The position numbers and the translations under genes are program-made. DNA of 64,000 bases, taken from assembly GCF_000516985.1 (NCBI RefSeq), contig NW_006917096.1, positions 473,080-537,079 of the forward strand, in the 5' to 3' direction. Below, piece by piece: positions 11,140 to 22,972 of the stretch. This DNA comes from Pestalotiopsis fici W106-1. Taxonomy: Eukaryota; Ascomycota; Sordariomycetes; Amphisphaeriales; Sporocadaceae. The notes under the pieces were generated by a model. It saw only the letters and a program-made list of their open reading frames with translations. It did not search any database and was not told the origin of the DNA. The stretch's first letter is position 1. Each line of letters starts with the position of its first letter.

Positions 11140-12932
11140 TCATTCGCGCAAAACAAAATTAATAATCGCCCGGTTGGGCCCTTGCCAGTGCTTTCTCGCC
11201 CTGACAAACCACAAGCCAATGGTCCCAACCAGCACCGCTTCAAATACAGGGCCGCAGTAATTCATATTGGCCGAGGTTACTGGCAGATTGTTGGGGAATG
11301 GCAACCAGATCATGACCCAAACGGTATACAACAGCCCGACGAAATTAACAAGAGGACCAACCCGGCCCATGTTCCACTCCCCGAACTTGATGGCCGCACC
11401 CGCGAAGCGCGCGTAGAGGACGCAGGCCAGCACAATGGCGTAGCTCAGATACGCCGCCAGCGAAGACAGCGAGACAATGGCGCCGAGAGCAATGTAGGTC
11501 CCGCTGCCAATGTTGAGGAGCGCCAGCGCGGAGCCGATGGAACAGGCCAGAATGATGGCACGGAGGGGCACGCGCTGTTTCGCGTCGACGTGGCCGAAAT
11601 AGTGCGGCAAACCGCCGTCTCTGGCCCAGGCCCACGTCAGACGAGATACGGAGGAGACGACTCCCATGTTGCCCGAGATGCCCATGAGAACTAGACAGGA
11701 TATGAGGCCGATGGTGGCTTTTGTTCCGACGGCATGCACCATGATCGTGACGAGTGGACTGGAGGCGTTCAATAGGACGTCGAGCGATGGCATACAAATC
11801 TATTGCAGACCTGGTCAGCTCATTACCCTGTTATCATGTTGTGGGGGAAATCCATACACCAAAGGTAATGATCATAATCAGACCCAGCACGGCATTGGTC
11901 GCGATTGACCAAAAAAGGGCACGAGGAACCGCCACTTTCGGACTCTTTGTTTCCTCGCCCATGTGGATTATACTTTCAAAACCTTGACTCATATCAATTC
12001 TCTGATGACTCTTCAACGATTGTTCTTCAGGGTCACTCACTAATGTACAGGAAAATGTTCGACAATGCACCGATGTTGGCCGAGACAAAATAATTGTCCC
12101 ATCCAGTCGATATATTCGTGATGAGAAACACATCCGGGTTGTTGCGAGGCGACATGACCCAAAGCATGACAATGAATATCACAAAAAGGCAGCCATTCAT
12201 GATGCCATTGAGTAGCTCAAACCACGGCACCAGCCGGAAAGCGTACATGTTGACAAGGGCGCAAAACCACAAGGTGCCAATGAAAATGACGGCCGTGTGC
12301 CATCCGCCGGGAACATAGTCCTCGTACGCAAGTTGGATCAGGCCTTCGAAGATGATGGTGTTGCCATTCAGACAGCTGGCGAGCAGGGCGACGTAGGCAA
12401 ACCAGGTCGTCCACCCTTGTAGCCATGTGAGGAAGAGCTTGAGCGATTCGGGAGCAAAATGCTATACAAGATATTCACATCAGTACACAGCTTCGATTAT
12501 CACTGTCTCGAGAACATGTTGAATGATGCAGTCACTCACATATGTCCAATAATACTGGGCACCAGCAATCGGCTGGATGGAAGCCATCTCGGCAAAAGAG
12601 GCAGTCTGGCAGAGCGCGCCAAAGGAGACGATAATGTAGCTGAAGAACCATGCTGCCGGCCCTCCGTTTGCTAGGGCAAAGTACATATTCCTACAATCCA
12701 TCGGGTCTGATGAGAACGTCTGACCTTGGGATCACCGAGATACTTACCCGGCCGTGTAATACCATGTTCCCAGATATACAATATTAAAGGCAAACAGCTG
12801 CGACGAGGAAAAGAGTCGGCGTGTCCTCGTCTGCTTCTCGAGACTGGACGTTTCTGAGCTTGTCTTGTCCATTGCGACTGGCTGCTCCGACACATTTACT
12901 GGCCGCAAATCGATTTTGTTCTCGTCGGCCAT
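11140..12932 (-). CDS. Amino-acid/GABA/choline-type permease (APC superfamily)
   Basis: Five-exon transporter of 513 residues with about twelve membrane helices. Reconstructed exons are 12748-12932, 12540-12690, 12041-12461, 11858-11982 and 11140-11799; all joins keep frame. Helix 1 is FNIVYLGTWYYTAGNMYFAL. A conserved loop reads FAEMASIQPIAGAQYYW, the fungal APC motif following helix 2. The fungal AAT-family signature SFESIIHMGEE...SPKVAVPRALFWS spans the third intron. The C-terminal half contains GVVSSVSRLTWAWARDGGLP, also typical. The family imports amino acids, GABA, choline or polyamines at the plasma membrane; the substrate cannot be set from sequence. The fourth exon's donor is taken as GTATGG rather than the overlapping GTGTAT because only that keeps frame. 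The start is MADENK; an in-frame ATG 30 nt upstream (12962) is possible. Confidence 0.9.
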
Positions 12933-13899
12933 TTTGATATCCCACGTCAAACTTGAGCTCAATTGCGAGGGAATTCAAAAGAAAACGTGCAATTTACAAG
13001 ATTATTAAGTTCAGCAGTTGTGCTTGTCTAGGTATATAGATAGAAGGAGGGGTCAGCATGCAGCAGCTGCACATCGGCATACGACAGGCACAAGAGTGGC
13101 GAACAAGTCTATGACCGCGTACAGATAAGACATGAAAAAGAAAAATCTAGTCTACCTTGCGCCGACTACCAGACGGCTGGGCGCAAGTCTCCAAACAGAC
13201 GAACAGATTTCCTGGTTCGCAATCATCATATCATCCCGCAGCCGATTTCTGCAGCGTGACTCTGTAGCACACTACATATCTGGTGGGTGTAGCGTAAGAG
13301 AAGGATACCGGAAGAACTTGTGATTTGATCTGCGGCATGTCTGAGCGGCTCGCTACCCGTCCAAGATCTAGAGCGATCTTCAGCGAATAGCTAAGGTATT
13401 ACATCAGGAATGGCAAGACAGTGGATAGATAGTCCAGAGTGTGGCTGCAAACTCGATACCCCAAGGTCACCAATCGCATGACTGCCGCATGCATTGTCAT
13501 CATGCATGGTCGGCAACACCTGGCGAAATGTCCCCGCGGGGTCCTGGACTCCCGGTTTAGCTGTTGCGGTACCAAGAGATGAATGAGATTAGCGATAATG
13601 AAATCCTAAGAGTAATCATCTATGACCATAAAGGTTTATGAGCACGGTCAATTGTTTTTCTCCATTGAATATGATGTGCTGTGAATTGGGACAATCACCC
13701 CTCTACCTGTTTAAAGCCTCACTACCTCAGACTATCCAATAAAGGGTTCCAATTTGTTTTGTGGTATTAGGTCATGAAATGCCTAGAAATTTGGCTGTAG
13801 CGTCCTATGAAGGAAGGTATTGTACAAGATCTATTCTTTGATGAACAAGAAACAGGCCGTTGATGAGATGTGCATTGAACTGTTTCGAAATCAATATGC
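12933..13899. other. Intergenic region upstream of the permease
   Basis: About 970 bases holding the permease promoter and the 3' flank of the predicted small gene. I find no convincing coding exon (the 13132-13323 frame has no support) and no repeat. Confidence 0.45.
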
Positions 13900-14307
13900 T
13901 CATCCCATGGAAGTAGTATCTATCCTTGAATAATGATCGATTCGAAGAACTGTAATAGTTTCCCTCCTCACCTAGGTAGGTAGAGTATAAGGTTAGTGTT
14001 AATTGTGATAAGTCATGGGCAGCTTACATAATTATCCCGTATATATTGTGCCTCCAGGTCTTTCACGATGCCTGGTGCAGAGTGTTGAAAATGAGCCTCG
14101 GCAATTGAAGGTGCTTGGGTGAGTGCTCGATTCCCTGTTAAGGTCTTGTTAGAAAACCAAGGCGTTTCAAGTTGCTGTGTAAAGTACATGGAGGGGCATA
14201 CTCATTGACAGCCGGTTCCTGAGGTACCTGAAGAGACACACAGCAATCGGAACCACGCCAATGACCAAAGCGATCAGTCCTACGATGGTCTCATCCGAAA
14301 GCGGCAT
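13900..14307 (-). CDS. Predicted small single-pass membrane protein, three exons (94 aa)
   Basis: Predicted from splice signals and frame continuity, since each exon is short. Exon 1 (14202-14307) encodes MPLSDETIVGLIALVIGVVP and continues through a hydrophobic helix to the basic stretch RYLRNR, like a signal anchor with a positive cytoplasmic flank. Intron 1 starts GTATGC and ends TTAACAG after a TTCTAAC branch site. Exon 2 (14028-14134) encodes NRALTQAPSIAEAHFQHSAP and on to RDNY. Intron 2 (13972-14027) starts GTAAGC, has ACTAACC and ends CTAG. Exon 3 (13900-13971) encodes VRRETITVLRIDHYSRIDTT and ends in TGA. The total is exactly 285 nt, in frame throughout. I do not recognise a family. 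It is divergent from the Clr5-ankyrin gene. Skipping intron 2 would give a 75-residue product ending VSCP. It could also be a chance structure. Confidence 0.45.
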
Positions 14308-15432
14308 GGTGTCAATCGCCTCCTCGCTCCCAGTATCGCTATATTCTAACGATTCAGAGTTCCTAGTGTGCAGATAATATCCCGGATCGTTTCAAAGATA
14401 GGTAGAAGTGTAAAGTGCGCATGCAGCACAGTATCCCACAAGTGCAGCACACTGTTAACTAGATTGAAAGGGTTTTAACTGCAGCCTTTTTCAACAATGA
14501 TGGCTCATTTCATGGTATCTGCTCTCGAGTAGTATAGATATTCTTGAGTATGACTGCAAGCCTTCCTACAAAATCGATGTATTGAGTTGTTGAGTGGAGT
14601 GAAACAGTGTTTCCAGAAAACAAGACAAGAAGACTTTGACGCAGGAATTGCGATCAACTTTAATACTGGTGGGAATCCGACAGTCAATCTATAGTCATTA
14701 GGATATGGCACTGAGATTTTGGCACTGAGATTTTGGCACTGAGATTTTGGCACTGAGATTTTGGAGGAATGCAAGGACAGAGATGTATAATGAAGGGCCT
14801 AGGTCAAAATCTGAAAGCGAGAAAATAGACCCATCAGCTGCGTTGAGCCTGGTTGTTAGCCTCCAGCGACCAGACGGTAACTCGGTTGTGGCGCAGACAA
14901 GTTTGCGTCCATGTACTTCGTATGAGGGGTGCCAAACGGTCGGCGTATGTCCTACACAACCATGTCAATGTACTGACGCTCTCTCTCAAAGCGGGCGGAA
15001 GCAGGCTGCCCATGTGGGCCAATGCAATTGGCTATGTCACTTCACGGTCGGCGAATCGAGCGTGGCACTGTCGACTCGAGGCGCATTGATAGGTTAAGTA
15101 CGAAGCACATAGGCTTGATAGGGCCCCATCCGCTGTGTAACCACAAGCAACACAGCAAGTTTTGGGCCAATCCCGAATGCAGGCGAGAATTTTGCCAGAT
15201 TCTGGACAAACCCTTGTCAGAAAATGGCACCCTCCATGTTGTGGGCTCTCAAGGCAAGGATACTGGACCAGGTGCAGGCGTCAACTTGGGCACAGCCTCG
15301 TGCGATAATAAAAGGGAAAAGAGGAAACAAGAAAGTCCCAAGCCTTAAGTTAGAATTTCCAGTGGATTTACCTGAAATAACACGTCTCCTAAAACCTTGC
15401 AAAGCAACGTACGACTTGAACGGCTTTCAATC
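14308..15432. other. Intergenic region between the small gene and the Clr5-ankyrin gene
   Basis: About 1.1 kb separating two divergent starts. It contains a four-copy 14-bp tandem repeat (see 14707-14762). Overlapping open frames from 14747 to 15348 lack motifs, and I treat them as chance. The last part should be the promoter of the Clr5-ankyrin gene. Confidence 0.45.
14707..14762. repeat. Minisatellite, 14-bp unit x 4, perfect
   Basis: Four perfect head-to-tail copies of GGCACTGAGATTTT at 14707-14720, 14721-14734, 14735-14748 and 14749-14762. The sequence leaves the repeat directly after the fourth copy (GGAGG). The absence of mismatches suggests recent expansion. Confidence 0.95.
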
Positions 15433-18400
15433 ATGGCCTCAGGATGCATCTGGCAACAACATGCTTCACTATTTCGTCGCCTGTATCTCGAAGAGAACAA
15501 GACGCTGAAGGAAGTTCAATCAGAAGTTGAAGACAACCACGGGTTTCCCAGCAATAGGTATGTCACACAATTTTGCCGGAGAGCAACCAGTGATTAAGCG
15601 GTGGCTAATAGCAGTAGTTTGTCTACCTACGAGACAAAACTACGAGATCTGCTAGGACTGAGGAAAAACCTCAATCCTGAAGGATGGGTCGCAATCGACC
15701 AGCATATCAGAAGCGTCAGAAGTACCAATTGGGAAGTGTATTTCAATGGGAGGAAGATGTTGAAGAGGAAAGTCATGAAAGAGATTGCGAGATATACAAA
15801 ACACCGCTCATATCCAGGTAAGTCCACCACAATCGAGTCAATGGTACCCCAGAGGCTAAAAGTGCTGGACTATGCAGCAAACCTACCCATGCCACCTGGT
15901 GTAGAGATAAAATGGCTAGATGTGTCATCTCAGTCGGCGGCCTTGAGCGCTCGAGGCCTGCCTCGGCGAATGGTGCCTCAGCAATTGTCCAGATTGACCT
16001 TGGATGTCCCAAGGAATGAGGACCTGGACATGATTGACTTTGATTCAACAGCATTGTCAAGAAGCCCGAGCGATGTTCTTCAGGAAACTCAACTTCTGAG
16101 ATTCAACACACCCGCGATCATCAATCCAACTGTCGATATTGCAGTGGCTGCAAATAAAGTCATCTCAGCTCATTTCAGTGCAGCGATACTTGATCCTCGA
16201 CTGGCGGATTTATGGCACCCTATCTTAGAAGATGGCCCATTCAACTCCCTCAGTCGTACCCTGCATCGATTTTGTGAGTCCTCAATGTTTAATCTTCTGA
16301 AGTTCGATGAGATCTAATGTTTCTTTTTCGTTCAGTCCCTGGTAAAACTGCTTTCCCTCACAGCAATAGCATACTCCCGGTCTCGCGCAATAATCCCACG
16401 CAGAATGTTGATACGTGGACATTGAGCAGTTCATCGCTCGAGGCAAATCAACATGAAGTCTCAGGGCGCAGCCATGCAGTTGAGGATGTTGAAAACATAC
16501 AAGCCCAGCCCTCTTCCGGCACAATATCCGCACGCCTTGATCCTTTGCGCATTCTGGCTCTGTTAATTTATTATTTATCCAATAACTTTGCAGGACTTGA
16601 TCAAACAAGGGATACGTTGCTGTTCCTCATGGAACAAGTTCCGCATAATCTTGTCGGCGAGTTCCTTCAGGCTGAATCCTTTGCTATTGAGACATCGTGG
16701 ATGACACTAGCAGAATGGTCGTTTGATCTCAACAAGAAACACTTTTTCGAAAAAGTCATGCAAGTATCATTACGATGCCCCGAATGGGTCGAGCTACACG
16801 GAGCACGCTGCTTGATCTTCGCAGCATATTTTGGGTGCACCAAAATTGCCCGCAAAATCATTTCATGCGGTGTGTCCCCCAATGAGATGTCTCGATTCGT
16901 AGTCTCTCTGGACGATAACAATTCAAGTCCAAATTTCTCAAGTCTAGCGGTAAATGAAGGGTACTTGCATATGGGTTTGGATCGGGAAAGGACACGGGAA
17001 TGGAAACGGGAATATACTGTGAAGACTTTCCCTCTCATGGAAGCCGCAGCAAGAGGCAATCTAGAAGTTCTTGAGACATTGAAGAATGCCAAAGCCGATT
17101 GTCAACTGCGCTCCTTCGGCCTAACAGCAGCTGGGTATGCTCTCATCGCTCATGAAAACGGAGTGATGGATGATGATGTGTTATCATCTGTACTTTCTCT
17201 ATTGTTCGACATGGGAGAAAGTCTAGATGCTCCAATGTGGCAGAATGATAAGGCATTCAGATCTGGTTATGGATCGAAGTTAGAGGCTTTATGGTCGGAA
17301 GAGACTCTTCTTGACGCCATATACCTCAAACGCGACAGCGAAGTTTTGTTTCAAGAAATGCAGAAGCGAAGCCGGGTTCCATATGGCGTTATGACTGTGT
17401 CAGGCATCCTGCGATCCGCTGCGGATGGATGCAACGCCCTGCGCGACTATATGGCCACCATATGTTATCCAAATGGCCATCCTCGAAAACGTATCGAAGA
17501 GGTTGCTTTGGTAAGAAGCCTGACGATTCCTCAAGCCTTCGAGTCAATGATGGGGAATGGGTTCTCGCTGGAGTTTAAGGCTTTACAAAACGCAGTCAAC
17601 ATTGGAGGAGCCTGCTATCATCTCTCGTTGCCTGGTCCAACGCGCTCTGATATCCTTGAGATACTATTCCGCAATCGTGCTGAATTGTCAGCTTCTGTTG
17701 TACAACAAATTTTGGATCGCCTCATGGAAGATCAAACAAACGACTCCATGTCTACTACACTAATATGTGAGCATATACAGGACATGCTACCCATACTGAG
17801 ACCGGACCAAATACGAAGATTTGGCACCATCTTGCTCGAGCAATTCTGCAAGGAGGGTAAGATCACAAAAGTTCAGCTGTGCCTAGAAGCTGGAGTGGAC
17901 CCCCGAGCCGTCGACCTCTTGAAAATCAAAAGTGGCGGATGTGACGATACAAGAATCCATCAATTACTTTATGAGCATGGTTGTCGACTAATTCTTCCGC
18001 TGCAGCCTTTGGAGCACAAGCAATTACCAAGGCGGTACACGACAACGGAGCTCCAATGGCTCATAACGCATGGACTCAATGAAGTCCTCAACGGCATGTC
18101 AATTCATGACATCATCACTCAATTTGTCTCGGACCGAGTATCCATGTATAAAGTTCGTAAATTTGCGCAGTGGCTCAGCGATCGCGGATATCCATTGTAC
18201 ACACAACCGCCTTCGACTGCGCTCTTTCAACAATGTGAATTGCGTGAGAGCAGCCCCTCCCTGGCTCTGTTGATCTATCTTGAAAGCAATGAGGACCATA
18301 TTTCACGGCTCCTGGATCAAGGCCTCGATATCAATCCGCAGCGGTGTCGAAAAAGGAACGAGGTTGACCATCCAAAACTATCTAGGTGGTACGACGAGCC

Positions 18401-19403
18401 GCCCTTAGAAGCCGCCGTTCGAAATTGCGACATTTCCATGGTACAGCTGCTCCTGCGCCGAGGAGCTGACATTCACTGCCAGATCGACGACTCCGAGACC
18501 GTACTAGATGTGGCTGTTGATCTCTACCTAGATGCATACGACTCTCAATTGGCCCGGTGGAAAGAGCTCGTTACAATCTTACTTGAGAATGGCGCTAAGC
18601 CTGGGCACAATCCCTCAGATGCTCTTTCCCGTGCCATAGAGAGTCCTGAGCCGGATTTGCAACTGATCCGAATGCTCCTTGAAAATGGCGCTGATCCGAA
18701 AGCCAACTACGCAAGATCACTGCGCGGGGCCGCAACGAGTGACAGTCCGAATTTGCAACTGATCCAAATGCTCCTTGAAAATGGCGCTGATCCTAAAGAA
18801 AACTCCTCAACATTACTTCCCTACGCTGCAACGAGTGACAGACCGAATTTGCAACTGATCCAAATGCTCCTTGAAAATGGAGCAAAAGTCAATGACGACT
18901 ATTATGAAAAACCTCTGCTCAGGACCGTGTTATTGTCCACAGAGATCAACCTGGAGCTTAAAATGGCAATTTTCGCACTACTTCTCGCCCATGGTGCAAA
19001 GTACAACAGCTCCGAAGAACTTGTCTATGCCTGCATCTCTGGTGATATCGAGCTCGTTCGGTTCCATTTGAACAAGGGAGCAAATCCAAATGTTTGGTTC
19101 AACAAAGACCATGTAACGTGGGATGATGATATGCTCCAAAATCCATTGGGTCCAAGCGCTCAAAAAGGGAATGTTCCCATAGCACTGGTTCTATTGGCAG
19201 CAGGCGCGACCTTATCAGGCCGTGATCGCTCGTTGTCGCTTGCGGCTGAGAATGGACGCCTGGACATGGTTGCACTGCTGCTTCCGCATGAGAAACGTCT
19301 CAAAGAAGTGAAAAAAGCATTGGGATGTGCTCTCAAAGGTCGATATTACTCCATCATTCGCCTTCTGAGACAGCGTTTGGCTGCTGCGAATCAAGAAGAC
19401 TGA
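15433..19403 (+). CDS. Clr5-domain ankyrin-repeat protein (1283 aa)
   Basis: Three exons: 15433-15557, 15615-16273 and 16336-19403, totalling 1284 codons with stop. Residues 1-~62 form a Clr5 domain (IWQQHASLFRRLYLEENKTL, then HGFPSN, then YETKLRDLLGLRKN); the first intron splits this domain. Clr5 domains are short, widespread in filamentous fungi and were first seen in the fission-yeast silencing protein Clr5. Residues ~230-760 are an alpha-helical region with degenerate ankyrin-like segments (FPLMEAAARGNLEVLETL). The C-terminal third has clear ankyrin repeats: EAAVRNCDISMVQLLLRRGA, then LQLIRMLLENGADPK-type units, then SLAAENGRLDMVALLLPH. Ankyrin repeats bind proteins; a role in transcription or signalling is inference. 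The start ATG at 15433 places the Clr5 domain at the extreme N-terminus, as in relatives. Splice sites are consensus (GTATGT, GTGAGT; acceptors GCAG, TCAG). Confidence 0.85.
18655..18942 (+). repeat. Three near-identical 96-bp ankyrin units
   Basis: Units begin at 18655, 18751 and 18847, each 96 bp, i.e. one 32-residue ankyrin repeat. The first ~45 bases of each unit are nearly identical at DNA level, encoding LQLIxMLLENGA. The second halves differ more, and unit 3 departs after ENGA (KVND instead of DPK). Synonymous identity implies recent duplication or gene conversion rather than ancient repeat ancestry. Confidence 0.9.
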
Positions 19404-19689
19404 TATCTCCTGACTTAAGCATGCACTAAGCTTGTAACTCTGTTGCGAGCCGGATTCATAATCATTCAGGTCAAGGGTACATGTTTTATTTCATACGGGG
19501 TTTAAGGATCATCACGCAAGGCTGCGAAATACACCGGGGGGGTTTTTCTTTTTCTTTTTACCGAATAGAAAACGCTTTGAATTGATTCTTTCCAATACCC
19601 GTCTTACTGTTGTGTGCAAGCTCTGGTACCGACTTTGATAAGTACCGACTGCCCCTTTGGTATTCTTGCTTCACCGCCGGCAACCTAAT

Positions 19690-21253
19690 TCATTCTTCCC
19701 CATCGCGAAGATGTTTGGGTACTCCGACCAAAGACCGACTAAATGGACAAAGCCAAACTGATGGCCACTTCGATTGATAACTCATGTCCTCGAGGTTCTT
19801 GGTGAGACTGGTAATGCCCGCACCATTCGAGGTCAGAGTTGTATAGTGAGATGCCCAACCAAAAGCAAAGACTGATTTCGTCGGCTCTGTCACATCTCGC
19901 AACGCCTCCCAAACCTCAGATGGGAGGTCTGATGTATTGGGGGTATTGTCTACGATTTTGACGGGCAGTCGCAAATCCGCTCTTCACCGCGCAGGTTAGC
20001 ATTGATCCAACTTGACGCTGTTTTTGAAAAAGAACTTGCAGAGAAAGAATCATGGGTACTTACGGAACTTCGTGATCTGATAATTTTTGAAAGTCCTGCA
20101 CCAGCTGTTCGCGAGATATAGTTTGATCTTCGCAGAGCAAAAGATTCAACCGCGCAACCTCTGATGGGGTTCCGATAGTAGTCACAATCTCTCTGCAGGT
20201 ACTCGCAGCTTCCGGTGTACATATTAGTCGTCTGCTGCCCATTGCGGGATATATCCATGTTGTGGCTATTTGCCGTTTCTGCTCGTTTGCCAGATGGCCC
20301 AGTTGCATAGCTGTAAACCATGACTGTTTCTCGACAGAGGAATGGGAAAAGTCAGAGATAAGACCAATGAGTATAGAGGTATCTATATTTAGCGAATCCG
20401 AAAAAGACGCAAGTGGACTTGGCACCATCTGATTGAGAATCTCTTCCGTCAAAGGAACGGGTGTGAGGTTCTCGAGCTCGTTGCTGCACAGGACCTCGAT
20501 CCCTAAAGCGCGAATCCGGTTGAGAACCAGATCGACATCTTTTGACTCCCCACTAGCGATGCGCGGCAGTATCAATCGCACCGCCGGCGAAGCACCCCGA
20601 ATCCGATAAGCTTTTGCTGAGATAGCCAGGCTTTTGGCAGCCTTGAAAAGGGGTATATCCTCGAGTTCGTCATCTGTTATGTCTGCATCTTCGCCGTCGT
20701 CGCTGTCATCAGCGCCTATGGCCCATCCCAGCTTAGTCATATCCCAAAGCAGACGTTTTGAAGTGGTAGCTGCGATTTTGACCCAGGTCCGACCTCCATC
20801 CGTAATGAGGTCGACAAGCGTTGTCGTATGTTTGGATGGGATGGAGTCGCCAGGCATGTGGACAATATGAGTGCCCGGGGCGAGAACGTCTTTGCCCTCA
20901 AATTGCCCGTTGCAAACCCATTTCCGCAGAGCCACGATATCCTGGGACTGCTTGGCGTAAGCCCACAACGATTCGAAAAAAGGCAGGTTGGTGGAAGAGA
21001 CGCGATGTGTTGACATGACACTGTCTGGGCCCGAGTGCTTTTCGAGGATGCCGTTGAGTGCCTGCACCTCGCTTTTAAGCTGCTGCCGCAAGTAGTTGAC
21101 GGTGCTTGCGGTATGATGGGCGCCATCACCGCTGTACGAGTCGGCCACCTTGTTGTAATGGACGGCAAAAGTCGACAACTCCGACAGCAGCCCGTTGGCT
21201 CGTGCGAGCAGCTCGTGCACGGCGTCATCCGCTCCGTCGTGAGGAGATGCCAT
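19690..21253 (-). CDS. DUF1308 domain protein (C7orf25/UPF0415-like)
   Basis: Two exons, 20064-21253 and 19690-19981, joined by an intron with GTAAGT donor, GCTAACC branch site and GAAG acceptor; together 493 residues. The N-terminal ~110 residues are helical (VHELLARANGLLSELSTFAV). The middle contains WVKIAATTSKRLLWDMTKLG followed by an acidic loop (DDSDDGEDADITDDELEDIP). The C-terminal half, with LNIDTSILIGLISDFSH and NEQKRQIATTWIYPAMGSRR, resembles DUF1308, a PIN-like domain of unknown function conserved from fungi to human C7orf25. Exon 2 begins ADLRLPVKIVDNTPNTSDLP. Molecular function is not established. The assignment rests on my recognition of the family pattern, not on a search. Confidence 0.75.
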
Positions 21254-22004
21254 CTCAATTTGCTAGTGGCAGCAGCTGAGTAGTTGCTCCTCACGAATAG
21301 GCCAGGCGCTGAGAGACTGAGATTTTATAGGCCGTCCCACGCCTCTGGACTGTCCCGACGAACACAAGCCAAATTCCTCGCTCGTGGTACACGTGGATAT
21401 CGCTGCAGGTTATTGCAGTAGAATGGTGTCTTGGATGAAACTTCAGATGCCAGGATAAGGCCTTCTTCGACAGTCATGTAGTCTAACAAAAGTATAGAAA
21501 GTCAAAGAATACCAAAGATCATGACTTGAAGAGTCATTGTGGCTGAGACGTTGACAGGATCCGCATTGGGTCTCTGCGCAAGTAGCGCTGAGTTCGACTA
21601 TTGGCAGCGACCGGGTTGCGCCGGGCCGGTGATCTGATTAGTGGGTGGCAGCTCACCAAAGCGGCTTCTTTGCCTTGCATATTGTGTCTGACGATAACAA
21701 ACGCAGAAACAACATTGAAAGTTGCCGATAGAGACTTCTACGACTATAGACTCGATCTTCAAGAGCCTCAGGGAAACCCTTCACAAAAAGTGCATCTGAG
21801 CAGCCGTCATCCAATCCCAAGCAGCGGTAAAATACCAGAGAGTGCTGCGGCATAATAGCTAAAGCCAACATTGAACTGATCGGTAGGCCCCACAGCACTG
21901 GAACAGGCACAAGCCGCCGCTGGGGCAACCTGTCTATACTTGAGTATAACACAGTACAGTCTTGCGAAATATTGGTATTGTTAGACATGACTTTTGGTTT
22001 TAAG

Positions 22005-22046
22005 TATATATATATATATGTATGTATGTATATGTGTGTGTGTGTC
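22005..22046. repeat. Compound microsatellite (TA)n-(TATG)n-(TG)n
   Basis: An alternating TA run passes into TATG units and then a TG run ending at TGTGTC. It lies about 150 bases left of the MITE. Confidence 0.9.
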
Positions 22047-22189
22047 TTTCATCACAATGAAATTTTATGACATGATCCTAGAAGGATGCATGGTATGGCC
22101 AATATTACTCTCATCTCTAGCGGGATGCCTGTGCCAAAGGATCCCCATGCCAATATGTACCTGGGAAAACGACGGTGACTTGACATTAA

Positions 22190-22602
22190 GGCCCTGATCG
22201 GCAGAGAAAATAACGACCGGTGTTATTTGCCCACGGTACAAAACTACGAAAAGTGGGCCGTGGTGATGTACCACCTTTGTTTACTATGGAAAAATAACGT
22301 TGTGGGCGCCGAACGATATGGGCAAATAACAAGCCCGATTCGAGCGGCATTATCTGCCCACATCGTTATATGCCCAAATCGAAGATTCTGAGCTTTTAAT
22401 TAGATAAAAACCAATTATGGATCATGGGATTATAACGATTAAAAAAGATACATTCGTTATCCTCCCACACTTTTCACCAGGCAACGGCTAGTAATCAAAC
22501 CACCACGCTATGCATTTATGCCATATGCAGCGGGTCCTCCGTGGGCATATAACGACGAGAAATAACGAATGTGGGCGCTGAACGATTTTGCCGATCAGGG
22601 CC
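22190..22602. mobile_element. PIF/Harbinger-type MITE, 413 bp
   Basis: The ends are perfect 14-bp terminal inverted repeats: GGCCCTGATCGGCA at 22190-22203 and its reverse complement at 22589-22602. Both ends are flanked by TAA (22187-22189 and 22603-22605), a 3-bp target-site duplication of the TWA type used by PIF/Harbinger transposases. There is no coding capacity, so the element is non-autonomous. Inside, related motifs recur in both orientations (GTTATTTGCCCAC near 22222, GGGCAAATAAC near 22320, CGTTATATGCCCA near 22364, GGGCGCTGAACGAT near 22573), giving a subterminal repeat structure. Superfamily assignment is inferred from TIR length, leading GG and TSD. Confidence 0.85.
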
Positions 22603-22972
22603 TAAGACTATACATTATATACCATACCAGGAACAAAGCTCTCTAAATGCATTGATCCGAGTAGTTCTTGTACCAGGCACATTGCTGGCATACAGACAAC
22701 CAACACCAACGTGATTGTTTTTACCCCTCTTCCACACGACTTTTGATTCTTCCAAAAACGTTATGTTCTAGGCAGCCAAGCAGTTAGTTACATCATTGGT
22801 ATTAGACCCCGCGAGTCAGGGCAGCCTGCAGCCTAGCACACAGCGTCCTTCTGCTATAACCTTTAAATTCGTATCGGGACTCTCTACTTCATTTACAACC
22901 AAGTCTACAAGTAACCCTAAAATTCAAAACACTATCACACGCTGGTTCAATTGATTCAAGTCCGCGCTCGCC

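Larger units (their letters stand above)
21254..22972. other. Divergent intergenic region carrying a MITE
   Basis: About 1.7 kb between two divergent starts. It holds a TA/TG microsatellite near 22005-22046 and a 413-bp MITE (22190-22602). Short frames at 21601-21855 and 21653-21988 have no support as genes. Confidence 0.6.

Noticed and set aside
8922..12932. Possible biosynthetic cluster of NADH dehydrogenase and permease
   Set aside because: No core biosynthetic enzyme is present and the two genes have ordinary separate roles.
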